From NCBI GenBank assembly GCA_002715965.1, contig PBAL01000047.1, forward strand, positions 1 through 64,000: a DNA stretch of 64,000 bases. Reading direction: 5' to 3'. The notes beneath the pieces are model-generated. The model made no database searches. It saw nothing but the letters and a program-made list of their open reading frames with translations, and was not told the origin of the DNA. The stretch is from Verrucomicrobiales bacterium. Lineage in GTDB: Bacteria > Verrucomicrobiota > Verrucomicrobiia > Limisphaerales > JAYPXF01. The position numbers and the translations under genes were made by a program. Shown piece by piece: positions 37,901 through 47,393 of the stretch (positions are counted from its first letter, which is position 1; each line of letters begins with the position of its first letter).

Positions 37901-39397
37901 ATGGAGGATCCAACGACATCGCAGGGGGCGTTTCTTGGTCTGCCGGGGATCATCTTCATCAGCATCTATGTCGCCTCGCTGTTGGTGGTTGGCTGGTTCG
38001 GGATGCGGGCAAGGAAGGAGAATTCGCTGAGCGATTTTTATCTTGGCGGGCGCAATCTCGGCTTCGTCATCCTGCTCTTCACGCTTTTCGCCACCCAGTA
38101 CAGCGGCAACACGTTGATGGCTTATCCGGGCAAGGCCTACCGGTCCGGATTTGAAATGCTTTTTGCCGTGGGCGCCATGGTGACGGTGACGGCCGTGCTG
38201 TTCATCTATGCGCCGCGTCTGCGACGGAGGTCGGAACGCAAGGGTTACGTGACGCCCGGCGATTTCATCCAGGATCGATTTGGCAGCCGGGCGCTGACAA
38301 TTCTGGTTACGGTGCTCGGCATCCTCGCCCTGGTGAACTACCTGATCACGAATCTCAAGGTGCTTGGATTGGTGGTGCAGAACATGACCGGTGGCGCCAT
38401 CGGCTTCGAGACCGCGGTGGTGGTATTGGCCTTTGTGATGATCGCGTATGAGGCCATGGGCGGCATGCGGAGTGTGGCGTGGACGGATCTCACACAGGGC
38501 ACGATCCTGTTGCTGGGCGTCCTGGTGTTGTTCGGTGCGGCGATGATCAAATTCGGGGGCACGACGGCGCTCACGATTAGCCTGGAACAACACCGGCCGG
38601 ATCTTTGGAAGCTGCCCGATCTGCGAAAACTCACGACGTGGTTGGGCACGGTCATCCTCCTGGGGCTGGGCAATGCACTGTATCCGCACACGGTGCAGCG
38701 GATCTATGCCTCGCGATCGGAAAGGGCCTTGCAGCGCAGCCTGCAGATCATGGTGTTCATGCCGTTCCTGGTCTCCTTCCTCATGATCCTGATCGGACTC
38801 ATGGCGGCCGCCCGATTTCCTGGACTCGACCAGACCGGCAGCGATCAGGCGGTCATTTACATTCTGCGCGATCTCGCCGCGGATTCCGCGCTGCTGAAGG
38901 TGATCGGCATCATCTTTATCGCGGCGGTCATCGCGGCCACGATGTCCACCATCGACTCGGCCCTGCTGTCCATGTCGGCGATGATCACCGCGGATTTGTA
39001 TCGTCCAATGCGTCCGAATTCCCCCCAGGAAAGGCTGACCCGTTTCGGCAAGATCGCCACCGTGGTCGTGATGGCGGCAGCCGTCTGGATCACGATCTGG
39101 CTGAAGGACAAAACGATCTTCGCCATCATCGTCTTCAAACATGAACTGCTGATCCAGCTCGCCCCCGCGCTCATGATCGGGGTGCACTGGAAACGTCTGA
39201 CGTCCATGCCGGTCTTCGTCGGCATGATTGCCGGCACCACAACCGCCGTATTGATGACGCTCGGCCTGCTCGGGCCGGCGACCAAACCGCTCGGATTGCA
39301 CGCCGGCGTCTGGGGCTTGATCGTCAATCTGATCTTTCTGTTTGCCCTGCAGGCATTCGGGTCCACCAAAAACAAGAATGAACCATCAACAACCTGA
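37901..39397 (+). CDS. Sodium:solute symporter (SSS family)
   Basis: A 498-residue integral membrane protein with about 13 predicted transmembrane helices. The SSS signature is clear: SDFYLGGRNLGFVILLFTLF followed by ATQYSGNTLMAYPG in the first helices, YVTPGDFIQDRFGSR, the GGMRSVAWTDLTQG motif, and the sodium-site serines in AATMSTIDSALLSMSAMITAD. It would import a small organic solute with sodium; the substrate (sugar, sugar acid or similar) is not evident. Genes: preceded by DUF3311 at 6 bp and overlapping the DUF3604 gene by 20 nt, which makes co-translation with a putative hydrolase likely and suggests that the hydrolase product or substrate is what it carries. Confidence 0.92.
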   Translation: MEDPTTSQGAFLGLPGIIFISIYVASLLVVGWFGMRARKENSLSDFYLGGRNLGFVILLFTLFATQYSGNTLMAYPGKAYRSGFEMLFAVGAMVTVTAVLFIYAPRLRRRSERKGYVTPGDFIQDRFGSRALTILVTVLGILALVNYLITNLKVLGLVVQNMTGGAIGFETAVVVLAFVMIAYEAMGGMRSVAWTDLTQGTILLLGVLVLFGAAMIKFGGTTALTISLEQHRPDLWKLPDLRKLTTWLGTVILLGLGNALYPHTVQRIYASRSERALQRSLQIMVFMPFLVSFLMILIGLMAAARFPGLDQTGSDQAVIYILRDLAADSALLKVIGIIFIAAVIAATMSTIDSALLSMSAMITADLYRPMRPNSPQERLTRFGKIATVVVMAAAVWITIWLKDKTIFAIIVFKHELLIQLAPALMIGVHWKRLTSMPVFVGMIAGTTTAVLMTLGLLGPATKPLGLHAGVWGLIVNLIFLFALQAFGSTKNKNEPSTT

Positions 39398-41528
39398 TTT
39401 TCTCGGCCGGGTGGAATTGGAACCCCGCGATCCGGTGGTCGCCGGCAGCGTCGGCCAATGGACCATCCGTTACATCGTCGGCGACGCCGGCATCGACGAA
39501 GGTGGCACGATCAAACTTGCGAAACGATTTGCCAGCGACTGGGAGAAACCACAGTTCGAGCGACCCGCCGAATCCGGCTACACGACAGTGGTGACTGACG
39601 GTCCGGCCAAGCTTACCGTGCGTTTCGCCAAGAAGGCGCACGACCGTCCGTGGATGAACTGGTGCATCGTGATCGATGTCTATGACGGCTCGCTCTCGCC
39701 CGGTGAGGTTGTGACGATTGTCCTTGGCGATCGAAGCCAGGGTTCACCGGGCATGCGCGCGCAGACCTTCATCGAGTCGCGTCACGACTTTCGGATATTC
39801 GCCGATCCGACCAATGCTGCGGTGGCCCGTTCGGTTCCGGATTCGCCAACGGTCCAGATCGTTCCGGGTGAACCGGTGGAATGGGTCGTAGTTGTTCCCA
39901 CCCAGACAGCGGTCGGCGAATGGACGGAGGTTCGTCTGAGAGGACAGGATCACTGGATGAATCCCACCCCGGCTCCAGCCGAAGCCGACTTGAATTGGGA
40001 GGGTGAACCCAAAGCGGAATGGGACGGACAAAGATTTCGCCTGATGCAACCGGGCACCGGACGAGTCGCGATGATTGCCGCGGGATTGACCGCCCACAGC
40101 AATCCCGTCACCGCCACCAAGGAACCGCCGACCCTGAAAAAATACTGGGGCGATCTGCACGCCCAGTCGGACGCAACCGTCGGTACCGGCACGGAGGAGG
40201 AATATTTTCGTTTCTGTCGAGATCAGGCCTTCTCCGACATTGCGTCGCATCAAGGCAACGATTTCCAGATGGATGACGAAGACTGGAAACGCCTTAACGC
40301 TGCCGTGAAAGAGTTCAACGACCCCGGCCGATTCGTCGTGCTCCCGGGTTATGAATGGTCCGCCAATACCCCGGCCGGCGGTGATCGCAATGTATTTTAT
40401 TCGGAGGACGACCAGCCGATCTATCGCTCCAGTCATTGGCAGATCCCCGAGATTTCGGAAACCGCAAAAAACCCCGCCCATCCCGCGAGCGAACTGTTTG
40501 CCCGCATCCGCGAAAACGGCAAAGCCATCCTCGGCGCCCATGTCGGCGGACGCTACGCGGACATCCGAAAATATTTCGACCAGGACATCTGCCCGCTGGT
40601 GGAGGTCCTTTCCTGCTGGGGTGTCTTCGAATGGATGCTGTGGGACTCATTCGACAAGGGATACATCGTCGGCGTGATGGCGAACAGTGACGGCCACAAG
40701 GGCCGTCCCGGCGCCGAAGGACCGGGAGCCGGAGATTTCGGAATTGCGGGCGGTCTGACCTGTGTCCTAGCCGAAGACCTTACCCGCGCAGCCGTGTATG
40801 ATGCGTTGAAGAACCGGCGTTGCTACGGAACCAGCGGACCGCGAATTGACCTTTGCTTCGAAATCGACGGCCAACCCATGGGCAGCGTCCTGACGGGTGC
40901 CACGGATCGGGCCGAACTGAATGCCTCGGTCATTGGCGTCTCGCCCGTAGAATCGCTAACACTTTATCGTCGGCGCGAGATCATCGAGGTCGTGCGCCCG
41001 TCCGCCTTTGCCAGCGTCGCAACCAGCAGGCAGATCCGAGTCACCTGGGAGGGCGCCCGCATGCGCGGCCGCGGTCGCCGGATTGACTGGTCCGGATCGT
41101 TGAAGGTCGCTGGCGCGAAAATCCTGCGAGCCGAAACCGTTTCCTTCGATTCCCCTGCCGATGGCATTCGCGAAACCAAGGACCACCAAGTCGTCTTCGG
41201 ATCGCGCACCACCGGCGACATGGACGGCATTGACCTGTGGTTGGATTCGACCGAAGCCTTCTCCATCAGCCTTGAGAGCGCCGTCGGCAAATTCACCGCC
41301 ACGGCTAAAGAACTCCAAACTGAAAACGGCCGCGCCTGGGAACTCGATGGCCTCGATCAAAGGGTGAATATCCGACGCTACCCTGAGGCGGTGGAGGATC
41401 ACCAATTATCGCTGAGTCGAACCATCGAGACGCAATCCGACAAGCTCACTCCCTACTTCGTCAAAGCCACCCAGACCGACGGTCACGCAGCCTGGTCCAG
41501 TCCGATCTATCTCGGTAAACCAGCGTAA
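39378..41528 (+). CDS. DUF3604 protein (PHP-like metallohydrolase)
   Basis: A 716-residue protein with no signal peptide. The DUF3604 landmarks are KKYWGDLHAQSDATVGTGTE at about 253-272 (metal-binding D-x-H), FSDIASHQGND, FVVLPGYEWSANTPAGGDRN, AILGAHVGGRY, VEVLSCWGVFEW and the metal-site block GVMANSDGHKGRPG. The fold belongs to the PHP (polymerase and histidinol phosphatase) metallohydrolase superfamily. N-terminal 230 residues form beta-sandwich-like lead domains. The ATG at 39378 lies inside the 3' end of the symporter gene (20-nt overlap). With no export signal it probably works in the cytoplasm on whatever the symporter imports; the substrate is unknown. Confidence 0.85.
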   Translation: MNHQQPDFLGRVELEPRDPVVAGSVGQWTIRYIVGDAGIDEGGTIKLAKRFASDWEKPQFERPAESGYTTVVTDGPAKLTVRFAKKAHDRPWMNWCIVIDVYDGSLSPGEVVTIVLGDRSQGSPGMRAQTFIESRHDFRIFADPTNAAVARSVPDSPTVQIVPGEPVEWVVVVPTQTAVGEWTEVRLRGQDHWMNPTPAPAEADLNWEGEPKAEWDGQRFRLMQPGTGRVAMIAAGLTAHSNPVTATKEPPTLKKYWGDLHAQSDATVGTGTEEEYFRFCRDQAFSDIASHQGNDFQMDDEDWKRLNAAVKEFNDPGRFVVLPGYEWSANTPAGGDRNVFYSEDDQPIYRSSHWQIPEISETAKNPAHPASELFARIRENGKAILGAHVGGRYADIRKYFDQDICPLVEVLSCWGVFEWMLWDSFDKGYIVGVMANSDGHKGRPGAEGPGAGDFGIAGGLTCVLAEDLTRAAVYDALKNRRCYGTSGPRIDLCFEIDGQPMGSVLTGATDRAELNASVIGVSPVESLTLYRRREIIEVVRPSAFASVATSRQIRVTWEGARMRGRGRRIDWSGSLKVAGAKILRAETVSFDSPADGIRETKDHQVVFGSRTTGDMDGIDLWLDSTEAFSISLESAVGKFTATAKELQTENGRAWELDGLDQRVNIRRYPEAVEDHQLSLSRTIETQSDKLTPYFVKATQTDGHAAWSSPIYLGKPA

Positions 41529-41781
41529 TCGAGAGATCAGATCGGGGTATAAAACCGATGACAGTGGGAACTGGAATTCGATCTTGAGGCGCTTCGTCGT
41601 CCTCCATGTATTTGAGCTGAATCAGGACACAACCAAAGGTCCATAGGGCGAGAAACAGGGTAAGAAACAGTTTCACGCTTCCCGTGCGCCAATGGTGAAC
41701 AACGCAGGTTCCGTCCGCTTGTCTGTCTACAATGAAGCCATGGGGAACGCCTCCCGGGTCCATTGATCCATGCTCCGTCAT
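41461..41781 (-). CDS. Possible small single-pass membrane protein (3' end doubtful)
   Basis: A 106-residue frame whose first 58 residues look natural: a polar beta-like lead (FIVDRQADGTCVVHHWRTG) then a hydrophobic helix (VKLFLTLFLALWTFGCVLIQ). The remaining residues overlap the 3' end of the DUF3604 gene and look unlike protein sequence, so the gene may have been cut off or frameshifted. It lies between the converging DUF3604 and sulfatase genes. No family recognised. Confidence 0.35.
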   Translation of the reverse strand: MTEHGSMDPGGVPHGFIVDRQADGTCVVHHWRTGSVKLFLTLFLALWTFGCVLIQLKYMEDDEAPQDRIPVPTVIGFIPRSDLSITLVYRDRSDWTRLRDRRSGWL

Positions 41782-41820
41782 TGATTTGACATACTATGGC
41801 CATGTTCACCGAGGCTAGTC

Positions 41821-43257
41821 TCACCGGCCATCCCAGAATGTACCTTCCCGCTTGATGGCCTGCTCCATTTTCTCCAGCTGAGCCAACATTGATTGCGTTC
41901 GGTCTACCTCATCCTCTCGACGGTCAATGCGTTCGCTGATGTCCTGTTCCACCTGAAAGAGCAACGGTGTTTCACGACTGGCCTTGAAGCCATAATTGTC
42001 CCTCAACTGTGAGCCGATGCGGACGTGCAGTTTCCATGGACCGACCCGGATCGCTGAGGGGCCGTTGTCGTGATAGGAATAGAGGAATTTGAAGTCGTCG
42101 ACCGGTTTGTTGAACTGCGAGGCATCCAGGTACGAGCGGATGTCTCGTCCATCAATCGTACGGCCCTTTGGCAATTCAACTTCGGCCAACGCAAAAACCG
42201 TCGGCAGCACGTCAAGTGTGCTGGCCGGATGCAGAATGCGTTGATTACCGGGAATGACGCCCGGCCAGCAGAAGATCCCGGGAACGCGATGGCCGCCTTC
42301 CCAAGTGGATCCCTTGCCATCGCGGAAAGGCATCGCGTAACCAACGTGCATTCTCGCCTCACCATACTTCTTGTGTTCCTTCGTCTTGCGGAAGAGCAGC
42401 CACGGTCCGTTGTCGGACGTGAAGATGATCAAGGTGTTCCGCGTGATTCCAGCATCGGCCACCGTGGCACGAATGCGTTTTACGCAATCATCGATCTCCG
42501 CCATCACATCACCGAGCAGCCCGCGACGCGAACGGCCTTTGAATTCGTCAGACACGTACAGGCCAAGGTGCGGTTGGTTGTGGGCGACGTAGGCAAAGAA
42601 CGGGCGATGCTTGTTCGCCTTGATGAACTCCACGACTCCGTCCGTATAACGTCCGGTTAACGATGTCGAGGCAACCGGATCGGAAGGAAGATTGATGGCC
42701 AGGGTCTTATAGCCCTTGACCGGATCATCACCGCTTGGATCCGATTTCATCAACTTGGCGTTTCCGTAGTCATGGGAAACATTCGATCCAATCCAGGTAT
42801 CGAATCCATGTGCCAAGGGCAGCGCGTCCCAAGAGAGTCCGTTCTTTTCGTTGGGATTTCCAAGATGCCATTTGCCGAACATCCCCGTGGCATAACCCCG
42901 CGACTTCAGCCCTTCCGCAATGGTCACTTCGTGCGGGTGAATGTGCCGTGCCGCACTCGGACCGATCACCCAACTGCCAAGTCCACTTCGCCCCGGGTAG
43001 CGACCAGTCAACAACGAGTAGCGTGAAGCACTGCAGGCCGGCGAGGTGACGTAGAATTGCGGAAAGTTCACACCCTCTTGGACCATCCTGGAAATGTTCG
43101 GCGTTTCAATGACCGGATTACCGTTGTGCGCATAGTCTCCGTAGCCGCTGTCATCAAGAAAGATGAGTATCACGTTTGGCCGATCCATCGGTTCCCGCGC
43201 TGACAGCGAAACGGCGCAAAGCGCCACCATTAGTATCCACCTGTACATAGCCGTCAT
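41821..43257 (-). CDS. Secreted sulfatase (cysteine-type, CSASR)
   Basis: A 478-residue family S1 sulfatase. A signal peptide (MTAMYRWILMVALCAVSLSA) precedes NVILIFLDDSGYGDY with metal ligands D35-D36. The formylglycine motif is C75-S-A-S-R79 followed by YSLLTG; alanine at the third position is an accepted variant for formylglycine-generating enzymes. Other landmarks are GMFGKWHLGN, AHNQPHLGLY, FTSDNGPW and GHRVPGIFCWPG. The ATG at 43257 is chosen; 43248 is equally possible, and a GTG at 43284 is less likely. It would remove sulfate groups from an external glycan or ester. The sialidase-like gene lies 97 bp upstream in the same direction, and the two may be co-transcribed. Confidence 0.9.
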   Translation of the reverse strand: MTAMYRWILMVALCAVSLSAREPMDRPNVILIFLDDSGYGDYAHNGNPVIETPNISRMVQEGVNFPQFYVTSPACSASRYSLLTGRYPGRSGLGSWVIGPSAARHIHPHEVTIAEGLKSRGYATGMFGKWHLGNPNEKNGLSWDALPLAHGFDTWIGSNVSHDYGNAKLMKSDPSGDDPVKGYKTLAINLPSDPVASTSLTGRYTDGVVEFIKANKHRPFFAYVAHNQPHLGLYVSDEFKGRSRRGLLGDVMAEIDDCVKRIRATVADAGITRNTLIIFTSDNGPWLLFRKTKEHKKYGEARMHVGYAMPFRDGKGSTWEGGHRVPGIFCWPGVIPGNQRILHPASTLDVLPTVFALAEVELPKGRTIDGRDIRSYLDASQFNKPVDDFKFLYSYHDNGPSAIRVGPWKLHVRIGSQLRDNYGFKASRETPLLFQVEQDISERIDRREDEVDRTQSMLAQLEKMEQAIKREGTFWDGR

Positions 43258-43354
43258 GCTGAGATGGACAACCAGCCTCGTCACTCCTCAAATCCAACCT
43301 TTGAAGATCTTCTACGCTGCTGCCAGTCGCACGCCCTGACGAGCCAGCCGCCAT

Positions 43355-45013
43355 TCAGTGCCAGGCCAGATCACGAAAGTTTCTTACCCGGTGAAAAGTG
43401 CTGAGGTCGGCGTCGTGGTGATGATCGGAATGTTTTCCCGTGCGGGAAAGAATCACCAGATCGTCGCCGTCAATCTTCATCGAGGGATACATGAACGACT
43501 GGGTCGAAGTGGGGGCGAGGGCGATGCAACCGCCGGGCAGCCAGGAAAGCCCGTCATTGGAGAAGTGCAGCATCAGAGCCCGACGCGAGGTGGCCGCATC
43601 GCCGATCCCGAAACGCGCACGGTCATAGCCCATGGATTGATTGGCGGCCAACCAGAACAGACGTGTCCGCTCGTCGTAAACCACGCAGAACTTCGTGTAG
43701 GCACCAGGCCATGGGTAATAATTCTCGAACTCGATCGACAAACGGCCGTCTTCATCGCGGATCTTGAACAGGGCGGTGACGTTGCTCGCGAACTTGTGGC
43801 CAAGGCCGTGAGGATTGACGCGGCAGGCCGCAATGAGTTCGTCGCCTATCTGCATCACATTGGATTCCAGCAGGCCGTCGTGTTTCTCAGGCTGCAGGCG
43901 AGGTGAAAGGTTGCGCGGAACGCCGGGGGTGTAGACCACTTCGCTTCGTCGCCAGGTATCAGGTGAAAGCAGGTCTTTGTTGAGATCCGCGGCAACAGCG
44001 AGAATGCCGCGAAAACTTTCATCCATCGCCCAGTAGAGTGTGTTGTCACGAATGACAAATGAGGTCTGGCAATTCCAGAAACGACCTTCCAGGACCTTGA
44101 CCGGGCCTTCCCAGGTCTCGCCCTCATTGCGGCTGCGCATGATGTAGACGTCCCGATGCTGCTGCTTCTGTGTGAACATGTAGAGCGCGCCTTTCAACGC
44201 GAACAACGTGCACTCGGCGTACATCAGGTCAGGAAGGCGCTGCCAGGTCCTGCCTCCGTCGCGACTGCGCGTGAGTTGGAGAAACTTTGGGCCACCGCTG
44301 AGTTTATCCGGCGAAAATCCACGATTCGCCCGACCCCAGATCGGCGAACCCGCGATCAGCGTTCCATTCGGAAGAACACACAGACAAGGATCGTGCACGA
44401 AGTCGCGATGTGCGTCCGGGACTTCCGCAGCAATGGTGTAGTTTTGTGCAAGAGGAGGATCAAACGGTGATCGGTGCCTTGTACCATCGCCAGCAAGTTG
44501 GGCGAGAAAGATGCACCATGGCCCTGATGTCGGACGTTGTGGATATTGCGTCTCGGAGGACAGCTCAATTCGTTCCCCCTTCACCAGGCCCTTTCGCCAC
44601 ACTGCACATTCCGTGTTCCAATCCGTCAAGGACACGGGGATCCTTCCCTTGCGTGGTTCTACGGGATCAGGTCTCTTGAACAAATGAAACGGCGGAATGC
44701 TCATTCGTTCGAATCCAAGCCGATTCAACTCAGCGGCTCGACTATCCTTGTCTCCGGGCACCGACGTCAGCGCAAAAACGTCACCGTCGGTCTGGCAGGT
44801 GATCCGACCCGCAGAAAGCGGGCCTTGGATGAATGTCAGCCCCTTCATTGCGGCTGGAACATCCTGTGCGACGTAGTCCCGGTTGTTGAAAAGTTGCACA
44901 CCATCTGCGAGTTTCAACGCGTTCCCTTCAGCCACGGTGACGACCGCAGGTCCGGCGGACACCCCGCAGGAACAGCATAGGAACAACTTGATGCTCAGAA
45001 TCAATCCACGCAT
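43355..45013 (-). CDS. Secreted sialidase-like BNR-repeat protein
   Basis: A 552-residue exported protein with a signal peptide (MRGLILSIKLFLCCSCGVSA). The C-terminal ~370 residues form a six-bladed sialidase-type propeller: Asp-box motifs SRDGGRTWQRLP and SRNEGETWEGPV, an HDPCLCVLPNGTLIAGSP entry and SFMYPSMKIDGDDLVILSR near the end. Such proteins may be exo-alpha-sialidases or glycosidases on related sugars; the arginine triad of true sialidases cannot be assigned by eye. The N-terminal ~180 residues form a separate beta-rich domain. It lies just upstream of the sulfatase gene, consistent with a shared glycan target, and is divergent from the lysozyme-inhibitor-like gene at 45086. Confidence 0.8.
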   Translation of the reverse strand: MRGLILSIKLFLCCSCGVSAGPAVVTVAEGNALKLADGVQLFNNRDYVAQDVPAAMKGLTFIQGPLSAGRITCQTDGDVFALTSVPGDKDSRAAELNRLGFERMSIPPFHLFKRPDPVEPRKGRIPVSLTDWNTECAVWRKGLVKGERIELSSETQYPQRPTSGPWCIFLAQLAGDGTRHRSPFDPPLAQNYTIAAEVPDAHRDFVHDPCLCVLPNGTLIAGSPIWGRANRGFSPDKLSGGPKFLQLTRSRDGGRTWQRLPDLMYAECTLFALKGALYMFTQKQQHRDVYIMRSRNEGETWEGPVKVLEGRFWNCQTSFVIRDNTLYWAMDESFRGILAVAADLNKDLLSPDTWRRSEVVYTPGVPRNLSPRLQPEKHDGLLESNVMQIGDELIAACRVNPHGLGHKFASNVTALFKIRDEDGRLSIEFENYYPWPGAYTKFCVVYDERTRLFWLAANQSMGYDRARFGIGDAATSRRALMLHFSNDGLSWLPGGCIALAPTSTQSFMYPSMKIDGDDLVILSRTGKHSDHHHDADLSTFHRVRNFRDLAWH

Positions 45014-45085
45014 GCGCCCACGTTATGCAAAGCAACGCCGACGACAAGACTTGGACACAGCACTGGATCCAACCAACTTGGAATC

Positions 45086-45763
45086 GTGAATTTCAAGTCG
45101 GGGGTTTTCTTTCTGGCTGTGGTCTTCATCGGCACTGCTGTCACTTTGAGGCGTGATCCGTCGAGGCACACGGTTACTCCTGGTCCAACACCACCGTTAA
45201 CCGGTCCGATAAATGAAATCGGCTTAAGCGGTGTGACTCCGGGCCGAAGCCTTGCCTTCCCTCTTGCCGGACACATCATCGAGATTTCCGTGCCGGCCAG
45301 GGAAGGACATACTTTTGGCAGTTTTCATCTGACTACAGAGAATTATTCCTCCGGCGCAACGGAGAGAGACGGTTCGCTACAACGTGTCTTGTTCGGCGAT
45401 GTGACGGCGGATGGAACAGAGGACGCGGTAATCGTGATTCAATCCGGTGGGTCCGGCAGTTATGCGACCGTGTTCGTGCTCGAATCAATGACCACAAATT
45501 TCCATCTCGTTCAACTGCCCGAATTCAGCGCGCCGGGATACATGGGACATGACCGGGTCAGCATCCGAAACGGATCAGTGGTTCGTGAGTTCCCGACCTA
45601 CGTGGGAAAGGAGAAGTTGCGCATCGATCGTCAGTGGAAAACCAAGGACACCCTGCAGGGCAAATTGCCGGTGCGCAACCAAGCTGACAGTAATGCCACC
45701 CCATCCGGAGCGAACAAGGTATTCAGGTTCGACTTTGCAAGCAACTCGTGGATCCCGATCTAA
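45086..45763 (+). CDS. PliI-like (I-type lysozyme inhibitor) secreted protein
   Basis: A 225-residue protein starting at GTG 45086 with an N-terminal hydrophobic segment (VFFLAVVFIGTAVTL) acting as signal or anchor and a proline/threonine-rich stretch. The core ISVPAREGHTFGSFHLTTEN, RDGSLQRVLFGDVTADGTED and AVIVIQSGGSGSYATVFVLE resembles the PliI family of periplasmic inhibitors of invertebrate-type lysozyme, including the S-G-S-Y loop (123-126) that corresponds to the SGxY motif inserted into the lysozyme active site. The last ~60 residues are variable. If correct, it would protect the cell wall from host or protist lysozymes. It stands alone. Similarity is judged by eye, so the assignment is tentative. 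Confidence 0.6.
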   Translation: MNFKSGVFFLAVVFIGTAVTLRRDPSRHTVTPGPTPPLTGPINEIGLSGVTPGRSLAFPLAGHIIEISVPAREGHTFGSFHLTTENYSSGATERDGSLQRVLFGDVTADGTEDAVIVIQSGGSGSYATVFVLESMTTNFHLVQLPEFSAPGYMGHDRVSIRNGSVVREFPTYVGKEKLRIDRQWKTKDTLQGKLPVRNQADSNATPSGANKVFRFDFASNSWIPI

Positions 45764-45848
45764 CTCGAACCTCGAGAGTGTTCGCGCGTTTCCAGCCGGT
45801 GCTGAATCTACGGATCCGTCGAAACGTAAATCCAAGCTGGGTGAATCC

Positions 45849-47393
45849 TCACCCCGGATAGTCGGCCACATAGACCGCCTTCACCTGGGTGTAATCCAGG
45901 AAGGTATCCTCGCAATTCACCCCTCCACCCGGTCCGCCGGAGATTCCCTGACCGCCATAGGGCAAGCCGTAGGCAACGGAGTTGTGACAATTGACCTGGC
46001 AGGTGCCATCGCGAAACTGCTTGGCCAACGCAACACCTCGATCGAGATCGGGAGTCCAGACACTCGCGCCCAGGCCGTAGGGTGAACTGTTCGCCAACTG
46101 CAGCGCCTGTTCCGCAGAGTCAACCGGACAAACAGTTGCGAAGGTGTGAAACACTTCCTTGGGATTGCAATCAACTCCCGGTTCCGTGCGGTAGAGCGCG
46201 GGCTTGATGTAGAAGCCATCCCTGCCGCTCACCTCGGCAACCCCTCCCGACAACAGCACTTCTCCACCACGGGAAACCGTTTCCGATTGCGCCTGAAGAA
46301 TACGACGCTGCTGGGTGGGATTCACCACCGCGCCAAGTTGTGTACCTTCATCGGCCTGGTACCCGATGGTCAGGTCTTCCATGAATGCCTTTTGCGCATC
46401 GATAAACGGATCGGCGATCTTCTTGTCCACGTAGACGCGATGGATGGTGCAGCAAGTCTGGCCGAAGTGTTGATTGACATAACGCCCCACCGTTCGCGCA
46501 ACCAACTCCGGATCCGCGTCGTCCAGCACGATGGCCGATCCGTTGCCACCCATCTCACGTTTCATCCGTGTGCCATGCCGATCGCAGATGCGAAGGATGT
46601 GTTGGCCAATGCCGGGCGAACCCGTGAACGATATGTAACGAACACCCGGATGTTCCGCGATGCATTGTCCGGTAATTTCACCACGTCCCGGAACTACGTT
46701 GATGACGCCCGGAGGGAAGCCCGCTTCAGCCGCCAGATTCGCAATGTAGAGTGCTGACAGTGGAGTATCTTCCGCCGGCTTGATGATGATTGTGTTGCCG
46801 GACAGCAATGCGGGGAATATGAACCACGAAGTCAAGACGATCGGGTAGTTCCACGGAATGATTCCAGCAACGACACCCCACGGTTCGCGATAGGTGTATC
46901 CCTTCACGCCATCACCAACCTTCATTGCAGCTCCATCTCCCATGGCAATCTTTTGCGCAACACTACTGAAATACTCGGCGCACTCGCGAATCTGCGTAAA
47001 ATCGCCCTCCGCCAATTCGGACACCTTTCCGCCATCGCGAATCTCGCAGGCAAGCAGCACATCGCGATCGCGGTCGCAGAGCTGTACCAGTTTGTTCACC
47101 AACGCGATGCGATCTTCAAGTGGCGTATCCTTCCATGACGCAAACGCCTTTTGCGCGACATCAACCGCGGCTGCCACTTCCGCCTCGCCCATTTCACAAA
47201 CCGTGGCGAGCACTTCCTGCGATCCGGGATCCGTGCTCTGAAAGGTTGCATTCATGGAGCCGGAGACACTCTTTCCGCCGATGATGCCTCCCAGCGGTTT
47301 CCCGCCGTTGGCGCAGAATTCGGTGAACTTGTCCGGAGTAGAGAAGGCGGCTGCCGTGAAGGCCTGGATGGATTCGGAAGTTGCAGTAGACAT
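45849..47393 (-). CDS. NAD(P)-dependent aldehyde dehydrogenase
   Basis: A 514-residue cytoplasmic aldehyde dehydrogenase oxidising an aldehyde to the acid (betaine-aldehyde or similar type). Landmarks are the cofactor loop AGIIPWNYPI and the KPAEDTPLSA lysine, the FTGSPGIGQHI Rossmann block, the general base E280 in KREMGGNGSAI, and the nucleophile C314 in HFGQTCCTIHR. The closing block EEVFGP of the family appears as PKEVFHTFATVCPV, with PYGLGASVW after it. The first ~30 residues are an extension relative to common members. No close operon partner exists: it is flanked by the PliI-like gene and a stretch of gene debris. Which aldehyde it uses is unknown. Confidence 0.92.
   Translation of the reverse strand: MSTATSESIQAFTAAAFSTPDKFTEFCANGGKPLGGIIGGKSVSGSMNATFQSTDPGSQEVLATVCEMGEAEVAAAVDVAQKAFASWKDTPLEDRIALVNKLVQLCDRDRDVLLACEIRDGGKVSELAEGDFTQIRECAEYFSSVAQKIAMGDGAAMKVGDGVKGYTYREPWGVVAGIIPWNYPIVLTSWFIFPALLSGNTIIIKPAEDTPLSALYIANLAAEAGFPPGVINVVPGRGEITGQCIAEHPGVRYISFTGSPGIGQHILRICDRHGTRMKREMGGNGSAIVLDDADPELVARTVGRYVNQHFGQTCCTIHRVYVDKKIADPFIDAQKAFMEDLTIGYQADEGTQLGAVVNPTQQRRILQAQSETVSRGGEVLLSGGVAEVSGRDGFYIKPALYRTEPGVDCNPKEVFHTFATVCPVDSAEQALQLANSSPYGLGASVWTPDLDRGVALAKQFRDGTCQVNCHNSVAYGLPYGGQGISGGPGGGVNCEDTFLDYTQVKAVYVADYPG

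Noticed and set aside
37760..39301. 513-residue antisense frame opposite the symporter gene
   Set aside because: Very rich in His, Arg, Gln and Asp, the composition typical of the complement of a membrane-protein gene; no domain seen.
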